NCBI RefSeq assembly: GCF_012641405.1
Contig: NZ_JABAII010000001.1
Location: 372,001 to 436,000 of the forward strand
Direction of reading: 5' to 3'
Source: Rhizobium sp. P40RR-XXII
Lineage (GTDB): Bacteria; Pseudomonadota; Alphaproteobacteria; Rhizobiales; Rhizobiaceae
Length of the DNA: 64,000 bases
Position numbers and translations under genes: made by a program. A model generated the notes under the pieces. It did not search any database. It was given only the letters and a program-made list of their open reading frames with translations, and was not told the DNA's origin. This document shows, piece after piece, positions 24,975 to 33,272 of this stretch (its first letter is position 1; every line of letters starts with the position of its first letter).

Positions 24975-25772
24975 TCACGCCTTGGGGATAGGCAATTCGG
25001 TGACGGTAGAGGAGCCTGTCGGCGCTTTGCCGCCGAACCACTTTTCGTGGATCTTCTCCAGCGTGCCGTCCTTCTTCATCGCGGTGATGGCATCGTTGAT
25101 CTTCCCGAGCAACGGCGAATCCTTGGTCATCATCAGGCCGTATTGTTCGCCGGTCTTGATGCGATCCTTGATGGCGAAGCCCTTGGTCTTGACGAAGAGA
25201 TACTGCATGCCTGGAATATCGCTGACGACGGCATCAATGCGGCTGGCGCCGAGATCGAGGAACATGTCCTGCTGCGAGTTGTAGCCCTTGACGTCGGCAA
25301 AGCCCTGCGCTGCCTTGTTGTCATTGACCCATTTTTCACCCGTCGAACCCGACAGCACGCCGACGGTTTTGCCCTTGAGATCGGTAAGGCTTTTGATCGA
25401 GCTGCTGTCCTTGGCGGCCACGCCCATGTCGGAGTCGTAATAGGGCTGCGTGAAGGACTGCGATTTCAGGCGCTCCGGCGTAATCGTGATGGACGAGATC
25501 GCGACGTCGATGCGCTTGGAGCTGGTTGCCGCGAACAGCGCCTGGAAGCCATAATCGGCGATGTTAGTCGTCATGCCGGCGCGCTTGGCCGCCTCGTTGA
25601 CGACATCGACCTCGAAGCCTTCGAAGCCGCCATTGGCGGTCTTGTATTCGAAGGGCGGATTGTTCGGATAGGAGCCGACGTTCAGCACGTCGGCGGCATA
25701 GGCAAAATGGCTTCCGCCGGCTAGGCCGACGGCGGTCGCAAGGACCAGCAGACTGCGACGAGTAATGGGCAT
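24975..25772 (-). CDS. Amino-acid ABC importer periplasmic binding protein (SBP family 3)
   Basis: Binding protein of 265 residues. The signal peptide PITRRSLLVLATAVGLAGGS carries RR and may use the Tat or Sec route. The mature part has VGSYPNNPPFEYKTANGGFEG, the usual N-lobe substrate strand, then DVVNEAAKRAGM and GKTVGVLSGSTGEKWV. It follows the aminotransferase gene by 80 bp, so a solute that is then transaminated would make sense: an amino acid, possibly tryptophan or a related aromatic, imported and converted to its 2-oxoacid. The ligand itself cannot be read from the sequence. Confidence 0.88.
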   Translation of the reverse strand: MPITRRSLLVLATAVGLAGGSHFAYAADVLNVGSYPNNPPFEYKTANGGFEGFEVDVVNEAAKRAGMTTNIADYGFQALFAATSSKRIDVAISSITITPERLKSQSFTQPYYDSDMGVAAKDSSSIKSLTDLKGKTVGVLSGSTGEKWVNDNKAAQGFADVKGYNSQQDMFLDLGASRIDAVVSDIPGMQYLFVKTKGFAIKDRIKTGEQYGLMMTKDSPLLGKINDAITAMKKDGTLEKIHEKWFGGKAPTGSSTVTELPIPKA

Positions 25773-25852
25773 TTTCTTGGTCTCCCTCTGGTTATGGCTG
25801 CGGGCTTTTCCTCTCACCCGCGGTATTCCCGTCCGCCTGACCGGCGGCCGTC

Positions 25853-27061
25853 TCATGTCATCGCGTTGACCATGCGATCGAGCGCGATGCGCATCTGTTC
25901 GGTTTCGCGGAAGGTGCACATGCGCAGGAAGGCGCGGGACGATTCGCCGAAGTGGTATCCCGGCGCCAGGCCGACGCGGGCTGTTTCGAGGATACGCTCG
26001 CACAGCGCCGTCGCATCGGGTTCGCCCTGCAGCGCGAAGAAGGCATACATGCCGCCGCGCGGTTTCTCCGGCAGGATCATGCCCGGTATCTTCGGCAGCT
26101 TCTCATAGGCCAGATCGAGGCCGGCCTTGATGCGTCCGCGGATTTCAGCGACCAGCGGCTCGCCTTCGCGCAAGGCGGCTGCGGCACCGGCCTGAATCAT
26201 GGCCGAGGTGCCGCTGTTGATATATTGCGTCATGGCGCCGAGCTGATCGGCAACGGCAGACGGGTGCGTCAGCCAGCCGACGCGCCATCCGGTCATCGCC
26301 CACGCCTTGGAGAAGCTGTTGATCGCGATCACGCGATCGCCGTCCTCGGCCACCTGCAGGATCGAAGGGGCGATTTCGCGATCGAAATAGAGGCGGGCAT
26401 AAACCTCGTCGGAGATGATCCAGATGCCGGTGCGGCGGCTGAAATCGAGCAGCGCCTGCATCTCCTCGCGCGACGCCGTCCAGCCCGTTGGGTTGCAAGG
26501 GGTCGACAGGAAGATGGCGCGGGTGCGGGCATCGCAGCGAGCGAAAAGCTTGTCGAGATCGAGGCGCCAATCGGTATCGAAATCGAGCGATACGGCGCGT
26601 GGCTCGCCGCCGATCAGGTGGATGGCGTTATGAATATTCGGCCATTGCGGCGCGACGTAGACGACATTGGTGCCGACGTCGACGAGCAGCTCGAGGGCCA
26701 TATAGAGCGCCTGCATGCCGCCAGGCGCGACCGTCGTACGCTCGATGGGGATAGGGCGCTGATGCCAGTGAGTCTGATAGTCCGACAATGCTTCGTTGAG
26801 CGTCGCCAGCCCGCGCATATTTGGAACATAGAAAGTCGCACCATCGTCGAGCGCTTTCTTTGCCGCGTCGCGGATGAAGCCGGGTGTCACCACATCGCCT
26901 TCGCCGAACCAAAGCGGAATGACGCCGCCGAGTTCGCGTGCGCGCTTGGCAAGCACGGCGATGTTGTCGGTGCGCATGTCGCGGATCTGAGCGCGGATGC
27001 CTTCGAGGGCATCGCGGCCTGATATTGCGTTCGGCAAATTATGCTGCGGTCGAAGAGACAA
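25853..27061 (-). CDS. Class I PLP-dependent aminotransferase
   Basis: Fold-type I aminotransferase of 402 residues. Motifs are STPCNPTGWTAS (substrate carboxylate/PLP region), ISDEVYARL and the PLP Lys in INSFSKAWAMTGWRVGW. The start is a TTG at 27061 with AGGGGAAACTCC placed eight bases upstream; the next Met (MRTDNIAVLAKRA) would cut off 28 residues. It is first in an operon with an amino-acid binding protein and a permease. In a tryptophan scheme it would make indolepyruvate for iorAB; in any case it supplies a 2-oxoacid. The most perfect of the shared operators lies 116 bp upstream. Confidence 0.85.
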   Translation of the reverse strand: MSLRPQHNLPNAISGRDALEGIRAQIRDMRTDNIAVLAKRARELGGVIPLWFGEGDVVTPGFIRDAAKKALDDGATFYVPNMRGLATLNEALSDYQTHWHQRPIPIERTTVAPGGMQALYMALELLVDVGTNVVYVAPQWPNIHNAIHLIGGEPRAVSLDFDTDWRLDLDKLFARCDARTRAIFLSTPCNPTGWTASREEMQALLDFSRRTGIWIISDEVYARLYFDREIAPSILQVAEDGDRVIAINSFSKAWAMTGWRVGWLTHPSAVADQLGAMTQYINSGTSAMIQAGAAAALREGEPLVAEIRGRIKAGLDLAYEKLPKIPGMILPEKPRGGMYAFFALQGEPDATALCERILETARVGLAPGYHFGESSRAFLRMCTFRETEQMRIALDRMVNAMT

Positions 27062-27176
27062 GGAGTTTCCCCTGGGAATCCGGTATTGGAGGGTTCAAAC
27101 GGCTGCGGAAGCTCTCGCTCTCGCCACCCCTCGATTTCGAATGGTTATCCAAAAACCAATGCATTTCAAGGACAAA

Positions 27177-27190
27177 TTTTAAGCTTAAAA
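27177..27190. promoter_or_regulatory. Operator candidate, TTTAA-NN-TTAAA family, site 5 (perfect)
   Basis: TTTTAAGCTTAAAA is a perfect 14-bp palindrome. It is the best copy of the motif found at promoters across the island and lies in the 188-bp gap upstream of the aminotransferase. Confidence 0.6.
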
Positions 27191-27249
27191 AGTCTGCCTC
27201 CTTGCTGGATTTCATTTTGCCTTTCAAAGTGGTAACACCCTGATAGAAA

Positions 27250-28032
27250 TCAACTTTCCTTCTTGTTCTCGCGCTGACCGGCCGCTCTTGCGGCATCGAC
27301 GCCGGCGGCCAGGCTGGCGCCTAAAAACATCGTGTCGCTTGCCAGTACAAAGAAGCTGATACCGTCTTCCGACCATGCGCCGACATCATCAGGCGAAGGG
27401 CGGAAGATGCCGACCGCGCGACCGGCGGATAAAGCCGTTTTTGCGATAGTGCCGATCGCCGCGTCGAGCCTGTCTTTGCCTGCCGGTCCCATGGCGTCGA
27501 TCGAGACCGAGAGATCGCCGGGGCCGATGAAGATCAGATCGATACCGTCGACGGCCGCGATCTCGGCGACATTGGTAAGCCCCTCGGCCGTTTCGACCTG
27601 GATGGCAAGCAGTAGCTCCGCATTGGCCTTGGTGAGGTAATCCGGAATGCGGTAGCCATAGGCAGCAGCGCGACCCGGGCCGACGCCGCGTGTGCCGAGC
27701 GGGGGATAGCGGGTGGCCTTAACGGCGGCGCGGGCTTGCTCCGCCGTCGAAACGCGCGGTACCAGCACGCCCGCGGCACCCGCATCCAGAACGGCCGCGA
27801 TATCCTCAGCCGCATGCCCAGGTACACGGACTATGGCGGGAACGCGATGGACATCGGCGGCGCGGATCAGATCCTCGATGCGCTCGCGGCCGATCTGCGA
27901 ATGCTCCCAGTCGATGCAGAGGAAATCGACGCCGGAGGCTGCGGTAACTTCGATGGCGACCGGATGCGGAATGGCCGCAAACGTACCGACGAGCAGCTTC
28001 TGCTCCATACAATTCCGGCGGAAATCGCTCAT
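27250..28032 (-). CDS. HpcH/HpaI family aldolase (2-oxo acid aldolase)
   Basis: Class II pyruvate aldolase of 260 residues. Conserved blocks are FLCIDWEHSQIGRE, VPRVSTAEQARAAVKATRYP, LGTRGVGPGRAAAYG, and the metal ligands Glu in LAIQVETAEG and Asp in FIGPGDLSVS. It cleaves or condenses 2-oxo-3-deoxy or 4-hydroxy-2-oxo acids to pyruvate or oxaloacetate and an aldehyde. I picked the third in-frame ATG (28032, MSDFRRN), as GAGG lies six bases before it. The upstream gap of 171 bp holds two G/C hairpins. Its link to the indole pathway is unproven. Confidence 0.83.
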   Translation of the reverse strand: MSDFRRNCMEQKLLVGTFAAIPHPVAIEVTAASGVDFLCIDWEHSQIGRERIEDLIRAADVHRVPAIVRVPGHAAEDIAAVLDAGAAGVLVPRVSTAEQARAAVKATRYPPLGTRGVGPGRAAAYGYRIPDYLTKANAELLLAIQVETAEGLTNVAEIAAVDGIDLIFIGPGDLSVSIDAMGPAGKDRLDAAIGTIAKTALSAGRAVGIFRPSPDDVGAWSEDGISFFVLASDTMFLGASLAAGVDAARAAGQRENKKES

Positions 28033-28104
28033 CGGCATCCTCATATTTCAGCGGTCCTCTCAACGAGGGATAGACCGAAAAGATACAACTGCGAAGCGGC
28101 AATA

Positions 28105-28151
28105 GCCCTGAACTCAGGGCACCTTCCGTGCCGATCACGCACCGGCACGGA
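28105..28151. other. Two adjacent hairpins (GCCCTGA-AC-TCAGGGC and TCCGTGCCG/CGGCACGGA)
   Basis: Perfect stems at 28105-28120 and 28125-28133/28143-28151 in the gap between the class-V PLP gene and the aldolase gene. No T-run follows on either strand, so these are RNA or DNA structures of unknown function rather than clear terminators. Confidence 0.4.
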
Positions 28152-28203
28152 GGCATTACAGTGGCGGAGTTGTTCGGGCGCCGCCACCGCTCACAGGCAC
28201 GGC

Positions 28204-29484
28204 TTACTTGCGCCGCGCCATGATCTCGGTCAGGACCGCATCGAACCGCGCGATCTCTTCAACCTTGTTATAATGCACCAGCGACACGCGGATGGCACCC
28301 GTTTCCATGGACAGGCCGAGGCGCTTCATCAGGCGCGGTGCGAACATGTGCCCGTCGCGCAGGCCGATGCGCCGCTTGCCCATCTCGTCGGCGAATTCCT
28401 GCGGCGTGATGCCTGGCATGTTGAAGCAGATTGTGGGAACGCGCTGCTCCAGGCGAGCCTCGTCGGAGATGCCGTAGATGGTGGCGCCGTGGCGCTTCAG
28501 CACCGCGATCATCTCGCGCGACAGTATCAGTTCGTATTGGCGGATCGCACCCATGGCGGCGGCTAACGCCTGACGGCGGCTATGATCGCCGGCAGGCAGG
28601 AAGCGACGGCCGAGGCCTTCGAGATATTTGACCGCCGCGTTCATGCCGGCGACGTTCTCATAGGTGAAGGTGCCGACTTCGATCTTGTAAGGCGGCACGT
28701 CCGGGATGAAGTCTTCCTTGAACGTCGGCAGCTTGACCAGCGCGTCGTAGCGGCCCCAGAGGAAGCCCATATGCGGCGAGAAATTCTTGTAGCCGGAGCA
28801 GACGAGATAGTCGCAGCCCCAGGCCTGAACGTCGATCAGGCCGTGCGGGCCGTAATGGACGCTATCGAGAAAGGTCTCGGCACCGGCGGCCTGTGCCAGT
28901 TTGCAGACCGCGGCGACGTCGACGATCGTGCCGATGGAATGCGCCGTGACGGTGCAGGCGACAAGGCGGGTCTTGTCGTTCAGAAGCGGCTTCAGGTCTT
29001 CCACGTGCAACGTGCCATCCTCGCGCATGCGCCACCAGACGATCTTCGCGCCATCGGCTTCCAGCGCCATCCAGGTGGCGATGTTGGCATCGTGATCCAT
29101 GTCGGTGACGACGATCTCGTTGCGCTCGCCGAGCAGCTTGGCAACGCCGAGGCTGACAAGGCGGATGAAGGAGGTGGCGTTCTGGCCGAAGGAGATTTCC
29201 TCGGGACGATAGGCATTGACCAGCATAGCGACGCTTTCGCGCGCTTCGTCCAGATTGCGGTCGACGCCCTGACTATGCTGGTATTTCGCCATGCGCTGGA
29301 CGTTGAAATCGATGAGGTGATTGGCAACCGCGTCGACGACCGCCTGCGGCACCTGCGCACCGCCCGCATTGTCGAGGAAGACGAAATCGCCGGCCTTCTG
29401 GATGGCCGGGAACATGGCGCGGACCTCGTCGACCGGGAAGCTGTTGTGGCCGGCGAATTGCGATGCGGAAGCGGCGGAGCTCAT
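28204..29484 (-). CDS. Class V PLP-dependent enzyme, cysteine-desulfurase-like but lacking the catalytic Cys
   Basis: Fold-type I enzyme of 426 residues. The PLP-binding region includes [17 protein letters not shown], the Asp/His of [16 protein letters not shown] and the Lys in [17 protein letters not shown]. The loop that holds the desulfurase Cys (RxGHHCAxP in SufS proteins) reads [14 protein letters not shown] here, so Cys is replaced by Phe. It is therefore unlikely to be a cysteine desulfurase and may act on another amino acid as a lyase, epimerase or aminotransferase. The GntR gene lies just upstream on the same strand, with two operator-like motifs between them. Confidence 0.78.
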   Translation of the reverse strand: MSSAASASQFAGHNSFPVDEVRAMFPAIQKAGDFVFLDNAGGAQVPQAVVDAVANHLIDFNVQRMAKYQHSQGVDRNLDEARESVAMLVNAYRPEEISFGQNATSFIRLVSLGVAKLLGERNEIVVTDMDHDANIATWMALEADGAKIVWWRMREDGTLHVEDLKPLLNDKTRLVACTVTAHSIGTIVDVAAVCKLAQAAGAETFLDSVHYGPHGLIDVQAWGCDYLVCSGYKNFSPHMGFLWGRYDALVKLPTFKEDFIPDVPPYKIEVGTFTYENVAGMNAAVKYLEGLGRRFLPAGDHSRRQALAAAMGAIRQYELILSREMIAVLKRHGATIYGISDEARLEQRVPTICFNMPGITPQEFADEMGKRRIGLRDGHMFAPRLMKRLGLSMETGAIRVSLVHYNKVEEIARFDAVLTEIMARRK

Positions 29485-29524
29485 GGGGATCTCGCTCTGG
29501 ACGTTGGGACTGAAACCTCAATTT

Positions 29525-29538
29525 TGATCATTTGATCA
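29525..29538. promoter_or_regulatory. GntR operator candidate TGATCA-TT-TGATCA
   Basis: Two TGATCA palindromes separated by TT, just upstream of the class-V PLP gene and downstream of the GntR gene. FCD-class GntR regulators bind T/A-rich inverted repeats of this kind. Confidence 0.35.
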
Positions 29539-29546
29539 CAAAGTAC

Positions 29547-29558
29547 TTTAAGGTTCAA
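29547..29558. promoter_or_regulatory. Operator candidate, TTTAA-NN-TTAAA family, site 6
   Basis: TTTAAGGTTCAA differs by one arm base from the perfect palindrome. It lies 63 bp upstream of the class-V PLP gene start. Confidence 0.35.
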
Positions 29559-29586
29559 CCAAATTTCTCGATCTCTTTTGATAGGC

Positions 29587-30309
29587 TTAGCGACGAGCCG
29601 AGCCGGAGCCCTTGCGCGGTTCGTCCTGCGTGGCCGGGCAATAATCCTGGAGGATTTCGTGGGTGCGTCTGATATCGGCGACGACACCGTCGCGGGCGCC
29701 GGCAAAGTTGCCCGCCTTCAGCGCCTTGACGATGGCAACATGCTCGCCGGCGGGATCGAGTTCGCCGCTGCGCATCAGGGGTTCGACCGAGGCGGATAGC
29801 ATGCGCATGTAGGGGCCGAAACGTAGCCACAATGTCTCGATGAGCTGCAGCAGCACCTCGGAGCCGGAGGCGCGATAGATGGTGAAGTGGAATTGCTGGT
29901 TCTTGGCCATCAGGTCGTAGACATTGGCACCGAGGCCGATCACATGCTGTTCCCCGGCGATGCGCTCGAGCGTTTCAATGTCGGTGGGGGTGAGGTTCGG
30001 CATGCCGAGTTCGGCCGCCAGACCCTCCACGGCAATGCGGGCGCGGCACAGATCGCCCAACCGGGCAAGGGTGACGATCGGAATACGGGCCGAGCCGTTG
30101 GCCGCGACCTCCAGCGCATTTTCCGCCGCCAGCCGGCGCAGCGCCTCGCGCACCGGCATGTTGCTGGTTCCGAAGGTTTCGGCAAGCGAGGCGATGGTCA
30201 GGGTCTGGCCCGGATCGAAATTGCCGGCCATCAGCGCGTTCCTGAGCTGCTGATAGACGCTCTCCTGGATCGTCGTTCTGGAGGACACCGGTTCCAGGGC
30301 TATGCGCAC
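29587..30309 (-). CDS. GntR family regulator (FCD/FadR subfamily)
   Basis: Regulator of 240 residues. The N-terminal winged helix (TIASLAETFGTSNMPVREALRRL, about residues 38-60) is followed by an FCD ligand domain with QQFHFTIYRASG, R-R-type metal residues and the C-terminal EHVAIVKALKAGN. The start is a GTG at 30309, with AAAAGGAAG upstream. It controls, at least, the class-V PLP gene downstream. FCD domains commonly bind organic acids. The long 5' open frame before the GTG has no ribosome-binding site and is taken as non-coding. Confidence 0.85.
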   Translation of the reverse strand: MRIALEPVSSRTTIQESVYQQLRNALMAGNFDPGQTLTIASLAETFGTSNMPVREALRRLAAENALEVAANGSARIPIVTLARLGDLCRARIAVEGLAAELGMPNLTPTDIETLERIAGEQHVIGLGANVYDLMAKNQQFHFTIYRASGSEVLLQLIETLWLRFGPYMRMLSASVEPLMRSGELDPAGEHVAIVKALKAGNFAGARDGVVADIRRTHEILQDYCPATQDEPRKGSGSARR

Positions 30310-30391
30310 GCTCGCTTCCTTTTCGCTTCTCGGGACTCGTTCATGGTAGAACGAAGGGCGGGCGAAAGGAAAGGGTTTCCCAGAGCAGTGC

Positions 30392-31351
30392 TCAGGCTTC
30401 CTCGGCCTTCCAGTCCGCCGCATCTGTCGTGGATGCTATTTGACCGTTCTTCACTCGGGTCTTTCGCAGGCCGAGACCGACGCCGATGAGGGCAAGCGCG
30501 CCGCCGATGGCGTGATAGGCATGCAGCTGCTCTCCAAGCAACGCCCAGGCCAATGCCGCGACGATAATGGGCAGGAGATTGATCAGCAGCGAGGTTCGGC
30601 TCGCGCCGAGCCTCTGAATGCCGATCATCCAGCATAGCGGCGCGACGAGAGAGGTCGGGATCGCGGCATAAAGGATCAGCGGCAGATTGGCCGCGGTGAC
30701 CGGCGAAATGTCGCCCATCAGGAAGATCGGGATCAGCAGCAAGGTCGAAAAACCGATCTGCCAGAAAAGCTGCTGCCACATCGGAATTGGCATCGCCCAG
30801 CGTCTCAGCATCACGCCATAGAGCGCGTTCGAGAGGACGGCGATGATCATTAGGCCGTCGCCGATATGAAAGCCGCCATTCGCCAGCCGCATCGGGTCGC
30901 CTTGAGACGTCAGATAGATAAGGCCGACCAGGGAAATTCCGCCACCGGCAATACTCGCGATGCTCAGTTTCTCTCCGGCGAGCAGACTGGCAAAGAACGT
31001 CGACATCAGAGGCATCAGCGCAACCATCACACCCATATTGACGGCAGAGGTGGTCTTGGCCGCCTCATAAGCGAGGCTCTGGTAGATCACCATGCCAAGA
31101 GCGGCGAGGGTAGCGAGCTTCAGCCAGTGCTGCCGGAGCAGGGCGCGATTGCGCCATGCCGCGCGGCCGACGAAGGGCAGCAGTACGACGAAGGCAAGCA
31201 GCCAGCGATAAAAAGAGATGGAGCCCGGGGAGATCACGCCGGCGGACGCTTTGGTGACGACGGTATTGCCGGACCAGATCAGCACCGTCAGCAGGGGCGC
31301 AAGTCCGGCCGCACTGACGATGGATGCGGAAGCGTTCGGCTGGGTGCTCAT
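30392..31351 (-). CDS. EamA/DMT family membrane transporter
   Basis: A 319-residue protein with about ten membrane spans in two repeats of the drug/metabolite transporter fold (LLTVLIWSGNTVVTKASAG; PLCWMIGIQRLGASRTSLLI). It is probably an efflux or export protein for small metabolites. The ATG at 31351 (MSTQPNASAS) was chosen because the longer frame crosses the promoter of the divergent araC gene. The AraC regulator directly opposite is its likely controller. Confidence 0.85.
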   Translation of the reverse strand: MSTQPNASASIVSAAGLAPLLTVLIWSGNTVVTKASAGVISPGSISFYRWLLAFVVLLPFVGRAAWRNRALLRQHWLKLATLAALGMVIYQSLAYEAAKTTSAVNMGVMVALMPLMSTFFASLLAGEKLSIASIAGGGISLVGLIYLTSQGDPMRLANGGFHIGDGLMIIAVLSNALYGVMLRRWAMPIPMWQQLFWQIGFSTLLLIPIFLMGDISPVTAANLPLILYAAIPTSLVAPLCWMIGIQRLGASRTSLLINLLPIIVAALAWALLGEQLHAYHAIGGALALIGVGLGLRKTRVKNGQIASTTDAADWKAEEA

Positions 31352-31488
31352 GGGAATGATCTCTCGTCGTCTTCTGGCTTGGGCAAAATGAAGGAAAGCG
31401 GACATAGTTCGCCATCCCGAAGCTTTTCTATCGTCTGTCCGAATTCTGGTATATAGCGAAATCAAGACAACGGGAGTGAAATGAGGAC

Positions 31489-32250
31489 ATGACTTTCAAG
31501 TCTCCACGCATCGAGGGTGATCCGCCGCACCCGGTTTCCTTCCGAACCGAAAACTATAGGGCAGGTACGGTTTTTCCCAGAAAGAGCCAGCCTTGGGGCG
31601 AGCTCAACTATGCGCTTATCGGTGTCTGCGAGTTCGACATTGAGGGCGTGCGCTATCTGTCGCCGCCCCATTATGCCATCTGGCTGCCGCCGGATACGAT
31701 GCATGGCGCCTATAGCCAGCATGACTTGCGCTATGTGACCGTCTACGTCGAACGCGCGCTCTGCCACGATCTGCCGGAGAAGCCTTCCACGCTCAGCATC
31801 AGTCCGCTGCTGAAGGCGATCCTGGCGGATTTCGCGGCGCGTGATGTCACCATACCCGAAACTGCCGAGGATCTGCGGCTTGCGCAGGTGCTGGTCGATC
31901 AGATTCGCCTGGCGCCACGCTGCGAAAGCTATCTGCCGCTTTCCGACGATCCGCTGCTCGGTCCGGTGCTGAGCGCCCTGCAGGCCGATCCCGGCGACAG
32001 GCACTCTCTCTCGGAATGGGCGCGCAGGATGGGGACGACGGAGCGTACTTTATCGCGCCGATGCCAGGACGATCTCGGCCTTTCCTTCAACGAATGGCGA
32101 CAGCGGTTGAAGCTCGTCGCCGCGCTTTCGCTGATCGAGGCCGGCCAGCCCGTGCACCGGATCGCATCGCGATTGGGCTACAGCAACGCTTCCGCTTTCA
32201 TCGCGATGTTTCGCAGGCTGACGGGCGCGAGCCCGACACAGATGCGCTAG
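31489..32250 (+). CDS. AraC family transcriptional regulator
   Basis: Regulator of 253 residues. An N-terminal cupin-like domain (SPPHYAIWLPPDTMHG; YSQHDLRYVTVYVE) precedes the C-terminal double HTH (SLSEWARRMGTTERTLSRRC ... RIASRLGYSNASAFIAMFRR). ATGAGGAC precedes the ATG. It is divergent from the EamA transporter gene with 137 bp between the two starts, and regulators of this size commonly drive such an exporter. Its stop is 3 bp from the end of the converging ECF sigma gene. Confidence 0.88.
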   Translation: MTFKSPRIEGDPPHPVSFRTENYRAGTVFPRKSQPWGELNYALIGVCEFDIEGVRYLSPPHYAIWLPPDTMHGAYSQHDLRYVTVYVERALCHDLPEKPSTLSISPLLKAILADFAARDVTIPETAEDLRLAQVLVDQIRLAPRCESYLPLSDDPLLGPVLSALQADPGDRHSLSEWARRMGTTERTLSRRCQDDLGLSFNEWRQRLKLVAALSLIEAGQPVHRIASRLGYSNASAFIAMFRRLTGASPTQMR

Positions 32251-32253
32251 ATC

Positions 32254-33138
32254 CTATGGCTCGACTAGAACGATTTCCAGCTCGCGCAGCCCCTGCGGAT
32301 CGGCGACCACGTTGATGTTCGTAATCATGCCGCCCTCGTTGACGGCGCACAGAAGTGCGATGCGTAACTGTCCGCCGATCACCACGATGGCACCGACCGC
32401 GCCGTTGATGACGGCGAGCCGGGCTGCCTGCGCGCGGCCGTGGAAGGTCTTGGCGACGTCGGCGCGCCCGCGGATTTCGCTGACCGATCCCATGCGTGCC
32501 GCAACGGCGTCCGGCCGGAAGACCGCGTCTGGGTCGAGGACGGCGAGCAATGCCTGCATGTCGCCATGACGCGAGGCGGTGAAGAAGGCCTCGACGACGT
32601 GGCGCTGGCGGGTGAGATCGGCCTCTGTCGCCGACGGCGTGTCCTGCACGCGGCGGCGGGCGCGGCTCGCAAGCTGGCGCGTCGCGACCGTCGTGCGGCC
32701 GACAATCGGGGCGATGTCGTCGAAAGATACGTCGAACATATCATGCAGGACAAAGGCGAGCCGTTCGGCCGGGTTCAGCTTTTCCAGAACGACCAGAAGG
32801 GCGAGACCGACTGAATCGGCCAGCAATGCATCCTGTTCCGGATCGGTGCCGTTTCCGGCTTCATGCGTGACCATCGGTTCGGGGATCTGAACCGTCAGCG
32901 GCTCCTCGCGGCGGGATTTGCGGGCGCGCAGCAGGTCGAGGCAGATGCGTGCCGTGACCGTCGTCAGCCATCCGCTGAGATTTTCGACGTCCGAGGTATC
33001 GCTCCTGACGAGGCGCAGCCATGTTTCCTGCACCGCATCTTCGGCCTCGGTGCGCGAGCCGAGCATGCGATAGGCAACGGCGCGCAGATGCGGCCGGTTC
33101 GCCTCGAATTTTTCAGCTTGCCACTTTTTTTCGTCCAT
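32254..33138 (-). CDS. ECF41-type RNA polymerase sigma factor with C-terminal SnoaL-like domain
   Basis: A 294-residue sigma factor. Sigma-2 is visible in RMLGSRTEAEDAVQETWLRL and sigma-4 in DMFDVSFDDIAPIVGRTTVA. About 110 residues of SnoaL-like C-terminus follow (FFTASRHGDMQALLAVLDPD), which in ECF41 replaces an anti-sigma factor. The DGGGK-like motif seen in many ECF41 extensions is not evident, so this may be a divergent subgroup. The ATG has GAGGGAATG just upstream. A near-consensus ECF41 promoter reads into it (33175-33201), implying autoregulation. The neighbouring CMD-fold gene is the classical ECF41 companion. Confidence 0.85.
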   Translation of the reverse strand: MDEKKWQAEKFEANRPHLRAVAYRMLGSRTEAEDAVQETWLRLVRSDTSDVENLSGWLTTVTARICLDLLRARKSRREEPLTVQIPEPMVTHEAGNGTDPEQDALLADSVGLALLVVLEKLNPAERLAFVLHDMFDVSFDDIAPIVGRTTVATRQLASRARRRVQDTPSATEADLTRQRHVVEAFFTASRHGDMQALLAVLDPDAVFRPDAVAARMGSVSEIRGRADVAKTFHGRAQAARLAVINGAVGAIVVIGGQLRIALLCAVNEGGMITNINVVADPQGLRELEIVLVEP

Positions 33139-33174
33139 CGGTCACATTCCCTCATCGCGTTTCGTCAGACCCAT

Positions 33175-33201
33175 GACGAGTGAAATCCAGCCGGTGTGAC
33201 A
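33175..33201 (-). promoter_or_regulatory. ECF41-type promoter TGTCACA-N16-CGTC
   Basis: On the minus strand TGTCACA (33201-33195) is followed after exactly 16 bases by CGTC (33178-33175), the consensus described for ECF41 promoters. Transcription would enter the ECF gene, whose start is 37 bp downstream of CGTC. This supports self-activation by the sigma factor. Confidence 0.7.
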
Positions 33202-33272
33202 GCGGATCGGCAGGAAAGTGCATCGTCAGGACATGAGCCGCAACCGTGCTCTCACAATCAGAGGAAATAGAT

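Noticed and set aside
28204..29484. Annotation as SufS-type cysteine desulfurase
   Set aside because: The catalytic Cys loop is changed to HMFAP, and no Fe-S assembly genes are next to it.
33195..33227. A plus-strand ECF41 promoter for the CMD-fold gene (TGTGACA ... CGTC)
   Set aside because: The -35 has a mismatch and the spacing is 22, not 16. The match belongs to the other strand, reading into the sigma gene.
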